This document shows, one piece after another, positions 35,547-48,460 of a stretch of 64,000 bases of DNA. A model generated the notes under the pieces. It was not told the origin of the DNA. It ran no database searches and saw only the letters and a list, made by a program, of their open reading frames with translations. How positions within the stretch are numbered: position 1 is the stretch's first letter; each line of letters opens with the position of its first letter. The translations under genes and the position numbers were made by a program. Source of the DNA: Lindgomyces ingoldianus (taxonomy: Eukaryota > Ascomycota > Dothideomycetes > Pleosporales > Lindgomycetaceae); NCBI RefSeq assembly GCF_010093535.1, contig NW_022985209.1, forward strand, positions 124,001-188,000, in the 5' to 3' direction.

Positions 35547-36134
35547 TGTTACGGTCTACGGTTGGACCAGCGTAACTCCACCAGCAGTGCTCCACCATCT
35601 AGCTGAGTCGGGACAAGGCTCGCTTATGGACCAATTGGAGGACACGGGAGCAGCACGGCTGCCTGCAGTAATGGAGGAATGCATTGTCTAATAGGAAGAC
35701 AGGCTACAAGTTTAGGGAGCTTAAGGGAGCTTATAGAGCTCGCCTTAGCAGACTTCTATAAACTCCTCTTGCTCCCCTTAGCACCTCTAGCACATGTATA
35801 TAGTTCCTATACTAAACAACCTTTAGAAGGTGTGTTTAATGTTTAGTTTATTTTTTACATAGACTAAGTAGCATTTAGCTTTCTAAAGAGCTGTAATACT
35901 ATTTATATATTTTGCACTATATACCTCTAACCCTATCTAACAGGACTGTTTAACCTAGCCTCCTTACTGCTGCAAAAGGGCAAACTATAATCTAGTTACC
36001 CTATTCCCCTCTAATAGCCTATTAGCCTGTATGTAGGACTGTACACCCTACTAGTTAGCCCCTACTATCTGTCCTACTTCCCCCCTAAGAACATTATAAG
36101 ACCTAAGTGCTTTAAAGAAGCAAAGATTATAACA
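35547..36134 (+). repeat. 5' LTR of Gypsy C
   Basis: Begins TGTTACGGTCTACGGTTGG, ends AGATTATAACA. The first ~140 bases are GC-normal, where the 3' LTR shows C-to-T and G-to-A changes. A frame at 35428-35691 crosses this edge and is not a gene. Confidence 0.93.
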
Positions 36135-39100
36135 TTAAACACTACCCCCCTCTAAAAAGTATAGGTACTTTTTAATATAATTTAGATTCTAACATAGCCT
36201 ACGCAGCGCTATTAGGATCTATAGAAGTTCCTACCTAAAGTAAAGCTATTCTAGTAGAACAGATTAATTTAATCTAGAATAACATTAAGAAACTCTAGAA
36301 AGTTAGTAAAAAAATTAGTAAACTAGTAAACTTTTAATAAGAAATTATAAGTCTTTACTAAAAAATAATACATTTATAAAATTCCTTAGAACTTATAAGC
36401 CTCTAAAAGGCTACTAGCTATGCCTACTAGATATATAAACTATAAGTAGAACTAGTAAAGGTTTAGAACATCTTTACTAAAAAAGTAAGTGTTATAGCTA
36501 AAAAGACTTTAAGACTAGCCCCTTTAAAGCTTTTTAAAAAATTACTAAAGGATTTTTACCTATTCTTTACAAAATGCCACCTTTATATGTAATATAATAA
36601 GAGAGCATTTTAGACTAACATAAAAATAATATTATAAATAAAACTACACCTAGAAGGCCCCTCTATAATTTAGTTCTAACTACATATAGATAATTAAATA
36701 GACTTTAGAGCTAACAGCGCACTACTTAACTTTAAAACAAAGTAAGTGTTTAGTAATATTAAAAACTTTAAAGCAGCTCTAACAGCTATCTATAGAACTT
36801 TAAACAAAAAAAGAATTGCAGCTAACAAACTAGACACTATAAGGCAGGGTAATAGCATAGTCTAGAACTATGTAGCACGCTTTAGAGAACAACTAGCTAT
36901 CTATAGATAGAACAACTAAAAGGCCCTATGCTACATGTTTTATAATAAGTTAAATAACAAAGTAAAAGATAAATTTATGCACATTAATAAGCTAACTAGA
37001 TTAAATAATTATATTACTAAAGTAATAACTTATAACAACTATTATAAAGAACGCAAAAAAGAAAAATAATAAAAAGGAACTCTCTAGAAGCTAAAGTTTG
37101 TCCTAAAAAAGAAAAAACTTTTATAATATAATAAAAAACTAATAGACTTTAGTTATGTAAAACATATATAAAGCCCTCTTTTAAAAAAGAACTAAGTTTT
37201 AAGACATAATAAGCTGCCTCTAATAAAGAAACAACAAAAGTAGTTAAAAGACAAGGCCTGCCTAAACTATAGAAAAGTAGGACATTTCTGCTAAAATTAC
37301 CTAGACTCTTAGAAGGAAGAGAATAAAGATACTACTGCAACAATAAAAACTATTACTACTAAATATAGCCTTATAGACAAGGAAATATTAAAAAGACTAG
37401 ATAATAGACTTTACTAGTAATGTAAAAAAAACTATTCTTTTAACAGCTATTTTAAAGTGTATTAGAATGTAGCTATTTAAAACTTTAGTAGCTTAAATAT
37501 AGTTTTACAGGACCTTATAATTCTTAAAAGATATAGAGAAGAAACTTAGATTTAAGAATACATTATAAATATTTAAAAAAAAGAAAAATAGTTCCCTCTC
37601 TAAGATTAAACTCTAGGCACTTTAGCAAAAGAACTCTTCTAACAGTTTTAGAAATGCAAATGCTAGAAGTGCAGCCTACACTACAACTACTTAAGTTATT
37701 ATATAGTCTTACTTTACTAGATAAACATTAGTAATAACTACCTTACATTTAACATAATATAATAAATAGCTAGAGTTAAGTATAACATTATAAATAAAAC
37801 AAAGTAATAGTAATTTTTTATTAAAATTAAAGATTAGAAACTAAAAGGACTAGGTAGAACTGCCTAGTTTAAAGTACCTAAGCTAGTACCTAGAAAACCT
37901 AAGACACTACTACTAAGCCTAGCAATCTCTAGAAAAGCTTTAGCAATATAATAGAACTATAGATAGTGCGTCCTCTACAGAAGCAACGCCTATAGCACTA
38001 GTAACTGCTAGTAGAAAAGGCATCTTATATAACTAGTACAAACATAAGAATACCTACAGTAGACTTAAAAGAGTCCCCTTAACACATTACATAGACCTAA
38101 CTATTATTTATACCCTTAGTACTAATGCACACAGCGCTATTATATAAAGCATTAAGATAATAAACACTAAGTAGGCTAGTAGCCTACATAGGAAAAGAAC
38201 TATAATAGATGCCTATAGCAAGAAATAGCCTTAGCCTACAAAACTATAAACTGTTACACTTGCTAGACAGCCCCTCCCTACAAACAGGAAAGATAGGTAA
38301 AGTGTAATAAATAAGGCAACTGCAGATTCTACTACTTTTAGTAAAAGGTAGTAAGATAAAAAGACTACTTAACCTTACATTATCTAGTTAAGGACTATAA
38401 GTGTAAAGTAGCTAACTACTATAACTAAGAACACTAGATCTATAAAAAAAAGAAAGACAAGTTTAATAATAATTTATAAAATGTTAATCCTTACTTTTTT
38501 TAAATAAAGAAGTTCTTTATAACATGTTAGCTATAGTTGCTGTAGGATAAGGGATAAGACACAGCTTAATAACTACCTTCACCTACAAAGGACAGCCTAG
38601 ACTAGCCCTTATAGATAGCAGATGCACTTTTACTATAATAGATAAAGATTAGGTAGACAAACAAAGCATTTTATTCTACATAAAGAAAAATTTGTTTAAG
38701 GTAACTCTTACTAACACATCCTTAATTAAGTACAGTAAAAGATAGATTAACCTAGAAATGTATAAAAAAGACTTTAAAACTTTAACTATAAAAGACTAAA
38801 GGTCTATAAACATACTTCTATTAGAAGGTAAGTATAATGTAATTTTAGGCTATAATTAGCTTAAAACACATAACCCTGCAATTAACTAGAGAACAATAAC
38901 AATAAAAACCCCTAAAGACTATATGCGCATAACCTAGTTAGCATGCTATAATAATTAATGCCTAGTTTATAAATAAGCAAAGGAGGGTAGCAGTTACTAC
39001 TCTAAGAAAAAAGAACTCTAAAAATTCCTATGCTAAGAGCTAAAAGCTTAAGTAATACAAGTTATAAAAAAAAAACTTAAAGAAGTTACTTATAAAGAAA

Positions 39101-41920
39101 TTAAAGCTAATAAAGATGTAGATTAGATAAGAATTTTTAAAATCTAAGAAGAAAAAAGCATCTCTGTAGAATATAAGGACTATAAGGATATGTTTAAAAC
39201 ACTAAAAGATCTAAAAAAACTACTACTACACTAGCCTTAGAACTATGCTATTAACTTAATAAAAGACTATAACCTAAAGACCTATAAGCTTTGTCTTTTA
39301 ATAAAGACACAAAAGAAAGCCTTGCAGGAATATGTAAACTAAATGCTAGCCTAAGGCTATATCTAGAAAAGCTACAGCCTAGTTGCTTTAGCTATAGTTT
39401 TTATAAAAAAAAAAAGAGAAAAAATTTAAGTCTGTTAGGACTATAGAACCTTAAATAATAACATAATTTAAAATTAATTTTCCCTACTAATTATACAGGA
39501 TATTATAAACTAACTAAAAGGAACCTAGTACTTTATAAAGTTTAATGTACAAGACAGATTTAACAAGATTAAAATAAGAGAAGAAGATAAGTAGCTTATA
39601 GTGTTTAAGACTTTATAGAGACTCTATAAATTATTAGTAATGCTGTTTAGCTTAATAAACGCCTTAGTAACATTTTAAAGAATTATTAATATAGCTTTTA
39701 ACCTATATCTTAATGTCTTTACCCTAGTATACCTAGATAACGTCCTTATCTACTTAAAAGATACACTAGAAGACTACGTACAGAAAGTATAAAAAGTCCT
39801 AGAATAGCTAAAAAAGTACAGACTTTATCTATAGCTCTCTAAATACAAATTCTACATTACTAAGATAAAGTATCTAGAATTTATAATTAATAAAAAAAAA
39901 ATAAAAATTAACTTAGCTAAAGTGTAGAAAGTACTTAAGTAGCTAGAACTTATAATAGTTAAGAAAGTTAAAAGATTTCTTAAACTTTTAGAATATGTTA
40001 GATAAATAATCTAAGACTACTTAAAAATTACTATACCTCTAATAAACACTACTACTAAAGAATAAGTAATAGTAAAATTTGTTTAGACTTTATAAATAAA
40101 TAAAGCATTTATAGCGCTAAAATAAGCTATAATAGCTAAGCTAGTATTAAGGATGTACAACTTACAGCTAGATACTAAGATCTACACAGACGCATCCTTA
40201 GGAGCTAGCAGAGCTGCACTGTATTAAAGACAAGAAGACAGGAAGTAGCACCTAGTTACGTACTACTCTGCTAAGTTCTTAGAACCTAAAGCTAGCTACA
40301 GCATACCTAATAAAAAGCTAAAAGCTATACTAAACACAGTAAGAGTATAAGCTACAGAACTACACAGAATAGTAAAGCTATTTTAAATTATAACTAACCA
40401 TGTAAATCTAGTTACATTTCTAACAGTAAAGAAACTTTTACTAATGCATGTAAAATAGGCTATAGAGCTTGCTTAATTTAACTGTATTATTAAGCACATT
40501 CTAGGAACACAAAACTAGCAGGCTAACGCCCTTAGCTATAGACTAGATTACTTTAACAAAAAAAAGAAAAAAACTAAGAAGTTTACTCTGTTTAAAGAAA
40601 CTAATAATAGATAGATCTATAACAGACTTAGACCTATAAAAAAGCTCTACACGCTTATAGTAAGCAAGTAAAGATAAAAAAACTTAATCTAAGAATATTA
40701 TAAATCTCTAATGTTTAGACACCTAAGAATAGGCACCCTTTAAAGGAAATTAAGAGCTGCTATACTATAATAAATACTAAAAGTAAAGCAACTATGCACT
40801 AAGGTGCTTAAAAATGTAATACCTGTAATAAGAATAACTTATAAAGGCATAAGACCTATAGATACTTTTACCTAATTAAAGCACTAAAATTACTATAGAT
40901 AATAATTATAATAGACTTTATTATAGAACTACCCTTATCTAAGAAACTAGGAATAGAAAGGATGTGTAATATAATTATAGTAGCTTTTATTAAAACTACT
41001 AAATACCTACATATTTAGCCTTTAAAAAAAACTATAACAGCTAAAAAATTTATCTATAAATTAAAGCAAAATGTTATATTAGTACATAAATGCCCTAAGA
41101 TTATTATCTCTAACTAAAACAAACTATTTACTAGCAGATTCTAAAAGGCAGCTATGTAACACCTTAGTATAACACATAAACTATCTACAGCCTACTACCT
41201 ACAGATAAATAGCTAGACTAAAAGAGTAAACGCTAAAGTAGAAAAATATTTAAAGAAATATATCTTCTACACTTAGCATAACTAGGCAGAATAGCTTCTA
41301 ATAGCATAGTTAGCTATTAATAATGTAAAATTAGCTATAATAGAAGAAACACTATATAAAGCTAATTTTAGATATAACCTCTACTTTGTGTTATAAAGAA
41401 ACTAACCTATAAATCTATAAGAATTAGTAGATTAGCTGTTAAACTTATAAAGCATACATAAAAAATTAGCAGTTAAAGCTAGATCTAGTAGAGAAACTAT
41501 AGCAAAGTACGCAAATAAATTATAATAACTAAGACTAGAAATCTACCTAGAAGACTAGGTATATTTTAATACTAAGAACTTTAAAATATCTAGACCCTTA
41601 AAAAAGCTAGTAGAAAAAAAAATAAAACTATATAAAGTCTTATAAACTTAATAAGATAATTACAAACTTAAGCTTCCCTTGCATATAAAGATACACTTAT
41701 AGTTCTATGTCTCTAGATTAGAGAAGGCACCTAAAGAGATTCCCCTATCTATATAAAAATAAAAAGACTAAGAAATAGAATACAAAGTTAAACATATTAT
41801 TAGTAATTAAAAAAATTAAAAGGAATTCTTAGTAAAATAGAAGAGATAGCTTACTAGTAAAAATATATAAAAACTAGCTAAAAACCTATAGAACGCGCAG
41901 CTGCTAGTACAGGGGTACTT
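36135..41920 (+). pseudogene. RIP-inactivated gag-pol of Gypsy C
   Basis: Landmarks in order: Gag with ACLNYRKVGHFC near 37256-37300 (two knuckle residues lost); a protease segment around 38600 (ALIDSR); RT with LVYLDNVLIY at 39724-39753; RNase H (~40100-40550); integrase with LSTAYYLQIN near 41170-41215; and a chromodomain with EYKVKHIIS near 41779 followed by EFLVKWKRW and ENL-like remnants to ~41900. Family knowledge: the chromodomain directs integration to marked chromatin. Dense TAG/TAA in place of CAG, CAA and TGG shows loss by RIP. Confidence 0.85.
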
Positions 41921-41939
41921 TTAAGCTTATCTAAAAGAA

Positions 41940-42345
41940 ACTAGCTAGGTAATAAGGCACTTATATTAAAAGAAATAGCTATGTTATTACTAAATAGCAG
42001 CAGCCTTTAGAGACAAGTTCTAGCTAATAAGGGCTATAAAAAAGAACAACCCTCTACTTTAGCCTTAAGAGCTTTTATTTTATCTAAAAAGAAGAGATCT
42101 TTCTTTAAGTACTTTATGTGTTAAGCTTCTAGCAGATCTAGTAACTTTTAGATACAATCCTGTTTAGAACACTCTCTAGCTGTCGCCTTTAGAGTTGCCT
42201 AGACCTAACATAATATCTCTTTCTCTAGCTTCTACTTCTAGGCTTTTATAGTAGCAGCTTCTTAGAAAAGTATCTTTCTCTCTTTCTCTAACTAATCCTA
42301 TATAGCATTAAAGACAAAGGCGTTACATTTACTATGCTTTTTTAC
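41940..42345 (-). pseudogene. Reverse-strand ORF of Gypsy C: zinc-knuckle/coiled-coil protein remnant
   Basis: The minus strand reads CVKCVKKHSKCN, then a charged helical stretch (QLEKEREILF-like) and KYLKKDLFFLDKIKALKAKV, ending PLLARTCLQRLLL. Only a few RIP stops interrupt it. The equivalent region of element B encodes the same C-terminal block. It lies between the chromodomain and the 3' LTR, opposite to gag-pol. Function unknown; the C-x2-C-x6-C cluster suggests metal or nucleic-acid binding, which is inference. Confidence 0.65.
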
Positions 42346-42622
42346 ACACTTAACGCATCTGTCTAAGAATAAAGTTAATACATAAAACAACCCTAAGGAT
42401 TAGTAAGCGCTATAAGGTCTTATCTTTATCTAATAAAAAGGATTAAAATAAAGAGTAATGTAGGTATAATAGAACAAACAGGACTAATAAGCTATTTAGT
42501 TTAAGAAAAATAAATGTTAGAGATGCCTTCTAGTAAGTAAGCGCCTACTTTATAAATAAACCTTTACTAACACAGTTGTGTAATCAGAGCAGTAAGAACG
42601 CTGCTAGGGAGGAGGGGCAGCG

Positions 42623-43212
42623 TGTTACAGTCTACAGTTAGACTAGCGTAACTCTACTAGCAGTGCTCTACTATCTAGCTAAGTTAGAACAAGGCTTGCT
42701 TATAGACTAATTAGAGGACACAGGAGCAGCATAGCTGCCTGTAGTAATAGAGGAATGCATTATCTAATAGGAAGACAGGCTACAAGTTTAGAGAGCTTAA
42801 GGGAGCTTATAAAGCTTGCCTTAGCAGACTCCTATAATCTCCTTTTGCTCCCCTTAGCACCTCTAGCACATGTATATAGTTCTCACACTAAACAACCTTT
42901 AAGAGGTGTGTTTAATGTTTAGTTTATTTTTTACATAGACTAAGTAGCATTTAGCTTTTTAAAGAGCTATAATACTATTTATATATCTTACACTATATAT
43001 ACCTCTAACTTTGTCTAACAGGACTATTTAACCTAGCCTCTCTACTGCTGTAAAAGGGCAAACTATAATCTAGTCACCCTATTCCCCTCTAATAGCCTAT
43101 TAGCCTGTACGTAGGACTGTACACCCTACCGGTTGGCCCCTACCATCCGTCCTACTTCCCCCCTAGGAACATCATAAGACCCGAGTGCTTCAAGGAAGCA
43201 AGGATTGTAACA
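42623..43212 (+). repeat. 3' LTR of Gypsy C
   Basis: Begins TGTTACAGTCTACAGTTAG, ends GGATTGTAACA. Its last ~110 bases are GC-normal (CCTACCGGTTGGCCCCTACC) where the 5' LTR is mutated: the mirror image of the 5' LTR. Confidence 0.93.
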
Positions 43213-43925
43213 GATAAATAGACTGTTTTTTTACATATCCTTCTTTTCTAATCTTATAATAAATAAAATAAGTGTGTATAATAAAAAAAATAAAAAAGAT
43301 AGGCTTTATATAACGGTGTTGTTAGTCTAGTTAGTTTAGAGCATCTTTACGCACAAAATCTAGCTAGTCTACAGATGCTTCTATCTAGACAGAGAGGCAG
43401 TTAGTTAGGACTAATAATTAAAAAGCCTAATTTACTGTTTTTTTTATATATACATTTACTAAGTTGTTTTTACTATTAATTTACTTTATCTTAGCAATTT
43501 CTTTTTTCTTATATAATTTATAAAGTAACATAATGTTAATTATAAGTTACTTTTTACTAGTAGTGCTTAGCTTAACTAAGTAATTATATAAAAACTTTAA
43601 ATCTATATAAATTACTACTAAGATTAGTAGTAGTTTAAGTGTTTATATAATTTACTATAAAGTTATACTAAAAGTAATTATATTATTAAACTTTTTAACT
43701 ATTTTATACAGTTTACTAGTAAAAACACTCTTAGTTACTCTTTTATACTTAGTAGAATTTTAGTGTATAATGTTACTTAGTATTTTAAAGTAGTTGCTTT
43801 ACTCTATATAGTCTTTATTACTTAATATAATTAAGAATCCTAGCTATAAGCTAAAGTTCTTATTATTAGTAAATAATCTATTTATAAAGATAAACAGCTT
43901 TACACTATCAAGCTATAATAGTAGG
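43213..43925. other. Copia F interior between Gypsy C and the L4 element
   Basis: RIP-mutated. Begins with the GATAA duplication and ends with GTAGG, the duplication of the next insertion. It should be minus-strand RT/RNase H of F, but no motif survives clearly. Confidence 0.5.
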
Positions 43926-44362
43926 TGTAAGGCCGGGATGGCGCTTACGTGTAAGGTCGAGATGGTGCTTACGTGCGACAGGTATATATACTATTCTGTA
44001 CGCAATAATTAACGTTAGTTAATTATTTGCACCTTTTTAGTTGTATTAGCGTAGTGGTACAGAGCTCTGTCCNNNNNNNNNNNNNNNNNNNNNNNNNNNN
44101 NNNNNNNNNNNNNNNNNNNNNNNNNNNNNNNNNNNNNNNNNNNNNNNGCCTCTAAGCTGCGGGTAGGTCATGTGACGCCTGGGACATGCGTCTGCTAAGA
44201 AGGGGGATAATGTAAGGCCAGGATGGCGCTTACGTGTAAGGCCGAGATGGTGCTTATGTGCGACGGGTATATATACTATTCTGTACGCAATAATTAACGT
44301 TAGTTAATTATTCGCACCTTTTTAGTTGTATTAGCGTAGTGGTACAGAGCTCCGTCCTTACA
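43926..44362 (+). mobile_element. L4 LTR element with both LTRs; internal assembly gap
   Basis: The left LTR starts TGTAAGGCCGGGATGG at 43926 and runs into Ns five bases before its expected end. The right LTR is 44211-44362 (152 bases, ending CCTTACA). GTAGG flanks both sides (43921-43925, 44363-44367). A polypurine tract AAGAAGGGGGATAA sits immediately before the right LTR, so it reads plus. Only 63 internal bases plus 75 Ns are present. If the gap length is real this is a miniature (TRIM-like) element; otherwise a longer interior was lost in assembly. Each LTR holds a 24-base tandem duplication (GGATGGCGCTTACGTG-type) and TATATATA. Confidence 0.87.
44073..44147. other. Assembly gap (75 Ns)
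   Basis: A run of N between the left LTR and interior of the L4 element. It lies where two near-identical LTRs would confuse short-read assembly. Confidence 0.98.
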
Positions 44363-44367
44363 GTAGG

Positions 44368-47300
44368 AAAGTAAGACTACACTTACTATTATCTATCTAC
44401 TATTAAATTTATGTGTTAAGTGTGTTAATGTTATTATATAAAGAGTCTATAGTTTATATAGTAATAAACAGGTTAAATGCTGCCTCTAGTTAATATATAG
44501 ATATAATGTAAAGCTATGTAGAGCACTAAAGACATAAGGAACTGGATTGTATTGCTAAAGAAGGGCAACTACAGGTTTATATAGTACTAGATGAACCCAT
44601 TATGTGACTTAAGGCCACCAATAGCTCTAGGCTGCAGCAGGTGGCATTGCTAGGCAGCAGTACGCCAAAGGAGTGTTAGTGGCTAGCGCATAGAGAGCTC
44701 TGTAAATGCAAACATATAATGTATACTTTTTTTACACATTACTTAATATATTATTATACAGCATCTTTATCTTTCAAGTTAATTATATAAAGGTAGCTTA
44801 CTTATCTTTTTTAAGTAAGAACTACTGTATTATGTGTAAGTTTAATTCTTCTACTATTAAACTTAATAAGCTACTTCTTTACTAAAATAGTCTTACTTTT
44901 TATATAAAACTATACTTTTTATAGTTTTCTTTTTCTCTTTATATAAAATCCTTTATTATAATGCTTAAAGTGTTATTTGTCTATAATCTTATAATACTAA
45001 AAGTATGCTTTTTTTTATTAGTAATTAAAAAGCAGAGGTTATATAAAAAGATGTGCATGTATAGCTTTTTTTTTATAGTAATTATAGTATGTTTTAAACT
45101 AATACAGTCCTAATTTAGCAGCTTTATACAAGGGTTGTACAATCTAGAGTATTATATTTAGTAGAAAGCTCTAGCGCATCTTTTTTAGTAGCTTTGTGTA
45201 TAGCGTGTGTATAAGCTTATTTATTAATTAAATGTATGCTTATATAATATTACATAGTTTAAAATGCATTTTATATATAGCTTTTAAGCTTACTTTTATA
45301 ACTAAAAGTAGTCTCTAGCTTATTCTCTAAATAGTTAGTAATTAAGTAAGAATTTTTTTATTTTTTTTATTTAAGTAGCTAGTAAACACTAGGCAGGATT
45401 TCTTATATAGTTAAGTTATTTTACCTTTTACTATTTATATAAGGTAAAAGTTAAAAATTTAACTTTTATGCTTTAGTAAGTTATACGCTATAGCCTGAAA
45501 AGTGCTGTTAGTAATTAGAGTGTCTATTTCTATATAGTATAATTTTTAAATAGTTTTTTAGGTGTAGTAATTACACTATCTATATAAAGCTTAATAAATA
45601 AGGCCTAATTATCTGTTTTCTTTTAGGTTAGAAATACCTAGTTTAGACTTTATATAGGTTTTCTTTGCCTTTTACTTTTTCTAGTATCTATATCTTCTCT
45701 TTATACTAGTGCAGCATTGCTATTCTAAGAGGCTTAGTCTATAGTAGGCTTTAGTTCTACCTTTATAGCATTCTTATAAAGCTATTTTTTTTCTTTTTTT
45801 TAAAGAATCTTTTTATATAGAGATTAGTTTACTTAGATTATCTATTGTAGGTAAGTTATCTTTCTTCTTTTCTTTATAGTACAGTTTAACCTGCGTACAT
45901 TAGAGCTTTAGTAGGCTATTCTCTCTCTTAATAATAATATCTCTCTCTTTAATACTTTTAATTTTATATAAGCTAGTTTAGCCTTTTTTCTCTCTTTATG
46001 CTATAATCTCTAAGCTAAGAGAGAAGTTAAGAACTTTATATGTTATAAAGCTATTATAAGTGTTAATTATATAATTAATATTTACTCTTACATAGTTTTT
46101 TTAAAGTATCTTTATTACTTTTTATATAGTGCTTACTTATATAATAATGTCTAGTAATAGTAAAAAGTCTAAGTTAATTCTTAGGTATGCCCTAAAGACT
46201 AGCAGCGTAGGTACTAGACTGTGCAGGCTAGCTGTGTTGTTTAGAGCCTTAACTGCTATCTACAGGATAGCCTTATTATCTATATAGTTACCTAGCTTAG
46301 TTTTTAAGATATTAAACACTTATTAAAGAGGTGTGTGTGCGCGCTTAACTTTTCTAACTACCTAATATACTTTTATAGGCATCTGCCTAGATATAGCTCT
46401 TATAATCTTTACATAAGCTTAAAAATCCTTTAAAGTAAAGTTTATACTAAGGTTATACATAATATAGTCTAAAAGTTCTTAATAGGTGTTAATCTAGCAT
46501 TTATATAGTACATCTTAGGTATCTTGTGCAGACATAGATTTTAGAAATATAGCAGCCTAAAATAATATGTTTACATTACTAACATGTAAAACATCTTTAT
46601 TATTAATTTATATAACATTAATAACAACTTTATAGTTAAAGTAAGTGTTATCTTTAATTATAAACTTAAATCTTTATAAAGCCTAGTTATATAATTAGTA
46701 AAAGTAGTAAAAGTTTTTAATCTTTTCTAACACTACAGCATTAATGTTGTAGCTAGCGCTAGTTAGCATCTTTTAGAGTCTTTTTATACAGGGGTGTTTA
46801 AATTAGTAGTAGAGGCAGTAAAGTTTTAATTTAGTAAAAAAAGACATAGATTCTTCTTTACTAATGTTAAAAAAAAGTATTTTTATTTTTATATAATAAA
46901 AATAGTAGTTTTATCTTTACATATAATAACATTTAAAATGTTATTAAAGTATACCCTAAGTTAGTTAGCATTTGCTAGTAATAGCAAAAATAGTGTTAAA
47001 GTCTTTAAGATGTAGTATATAACTAGACTAATTAAGTTCTAGATTTATATAGTACTAATTAATTTTTTTAGTGTTTAGCCTTTAAAGCTAATATCTATTT
47101 AGCTAGGTGTCTAATTAATTTCTATATATAAGTTCTTTTATATGTACGCCTTAAGTTAGGACTTACTAACAGTAGAGATCTTTACTACGCCTATGTTTTA
47201 TAGTTTACCTTAGTATACTATATAGTATTAGTTATTAAAAATAAACTACTTAGCATACTTCTTAGGTTTAATGCTATAGATGTCCTCTCCGGTTGCATAG

Positions 47301-48460
47301 TGTAGATAGGCTATAAAAGTAAAGTAGTTAATAGCTTTTTTAGCATTCTTACTCTTTTATTCTATTTTTTTTACATTATGCAAATTATCTTTTTCTTTAA
47401 AGTAACCTTTAAAGTTTTAGATGTATAAGGTAATAGCTTTATATAATAAAGTCTTATTATAAAAATATTTATATAAAGTAACATACTAGTTCTTTGCTTA
47501 TATATAGTTATTATAAAAGTAGTTTAATAACTAACATCTTTTCTTATAGCAGACAAAGCACTTTTTTATCTATGTATAGTTGTCTTTAGATTATAGCCTA
47601 AACCTAGATAAAGATCTTTTATGTTGTTCTTTTCTGCGCAAAGAGAAGCTTCTCTCTTATTATGTAAACTTTTGTTATGCAGAGTTATATTAGTAGTTTA
47701 TCTAGTATGTATTAGGCAGTTTCTAAAAGTATTAGTTTACTTTTTAGTCTATAGTAACTTAAAGTAATGCTTGTAGGTTACTAAATAAAGCTTTATATAA
47801 AAGCTTAATAGTAAACATAGCATATTCTAGTTCTAGTTATCCTTAATAAGCTTATATAATAGCAGTGTGCAGTAGAACATCCTGTTAAAATTTTATTTTT
47901 AGTGCCTTTTATGTAAGCGTAAGCTTATTAATTATTATTTTAAAAACTTTTTATAAACTTTTATTAAAGTTTTTTTATTAATATTATATAAAAGTTATTA
48001 TTATTTAGTCTGTCTAGTACTAGCTATAGTTTACATTAGTGTTAAAGTAACTACTTAAAGTGTTATATAAATGCTTCTAGTTATATCTAAGGCCTATATT
48101 GTGCATATAGTACATATTTACATAACTGTTTAGGATATCTAGAAAGATATTTATATACTAAGTTTTTTAGATATCTAGCTATTAATATAAATTAATAAAG
48201 ATCTTTATTTTATTTATAAGAATATTATATAGTTAACTTATATAGTTATTATTCTGTTTTTTATACTTTTAAAAATTATATAATTTTGTCTACTAAGAGT
48301 TTTTCTTTAGCAGTTTTTTTTTAAGGTAGAAGTTTATATAGGTTATAATGTAGTATAGATTATATAAGTAGTATTAGTAGTGTATACACTACTATAGGCA
48401 GTAGTGTGTACAGTTAAGAGTGTACAGTTAAGGGTGTAGGGCAGGCGTTAGGTAGAGTGG
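44368..48460 (-). pseudogene. RIP-inactivated gag-pol of Copia F
   Basis: The minus strand includes Copia integrase and linker sequence at ~46178-46285 (NNTASLHSLVPTLLVFRAYL), followed by helical linker sequence toward lower coordinates. A less mutated patch (44560-44710) falls where RT/RNase H is expected but was not identified by motif. The Gag side lies toward 48,000. Stops throughout. Confidence 0.65.

Larger units (their letters stand above)
35547..43212 (+). mobile_element. Complete chromodomain Gypsy element C (7,666 bases)
   Basis: LTRs of 588 and 590 bases and GATAA at 35542-35546 and 43213-43217. The plus strand carries gag with a CCHC remnant, RT, integrase and a C-terminal chromodomain, making it a chromovirus. 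A conserved minus-strand ORF lies between pol and the 3' LTR. RIP has put stops throughout the interior. The LTR outer edges are almost untouched. Confidence 0.93.

Noticed and set aside
35428..35691. 87-codon plus-strand frame
   Set aside because: It crosses the boundary between Copia F and the 5' LTR of Gypsy C, so it is not a gene.
44602..44625. Similarity of CTTAAGGCCACCAATA to the start of the transposase at 190-201
   Set aside because: Only ~16 bases match, and no transposase coding sequence follows; probably chance or a short remnant.
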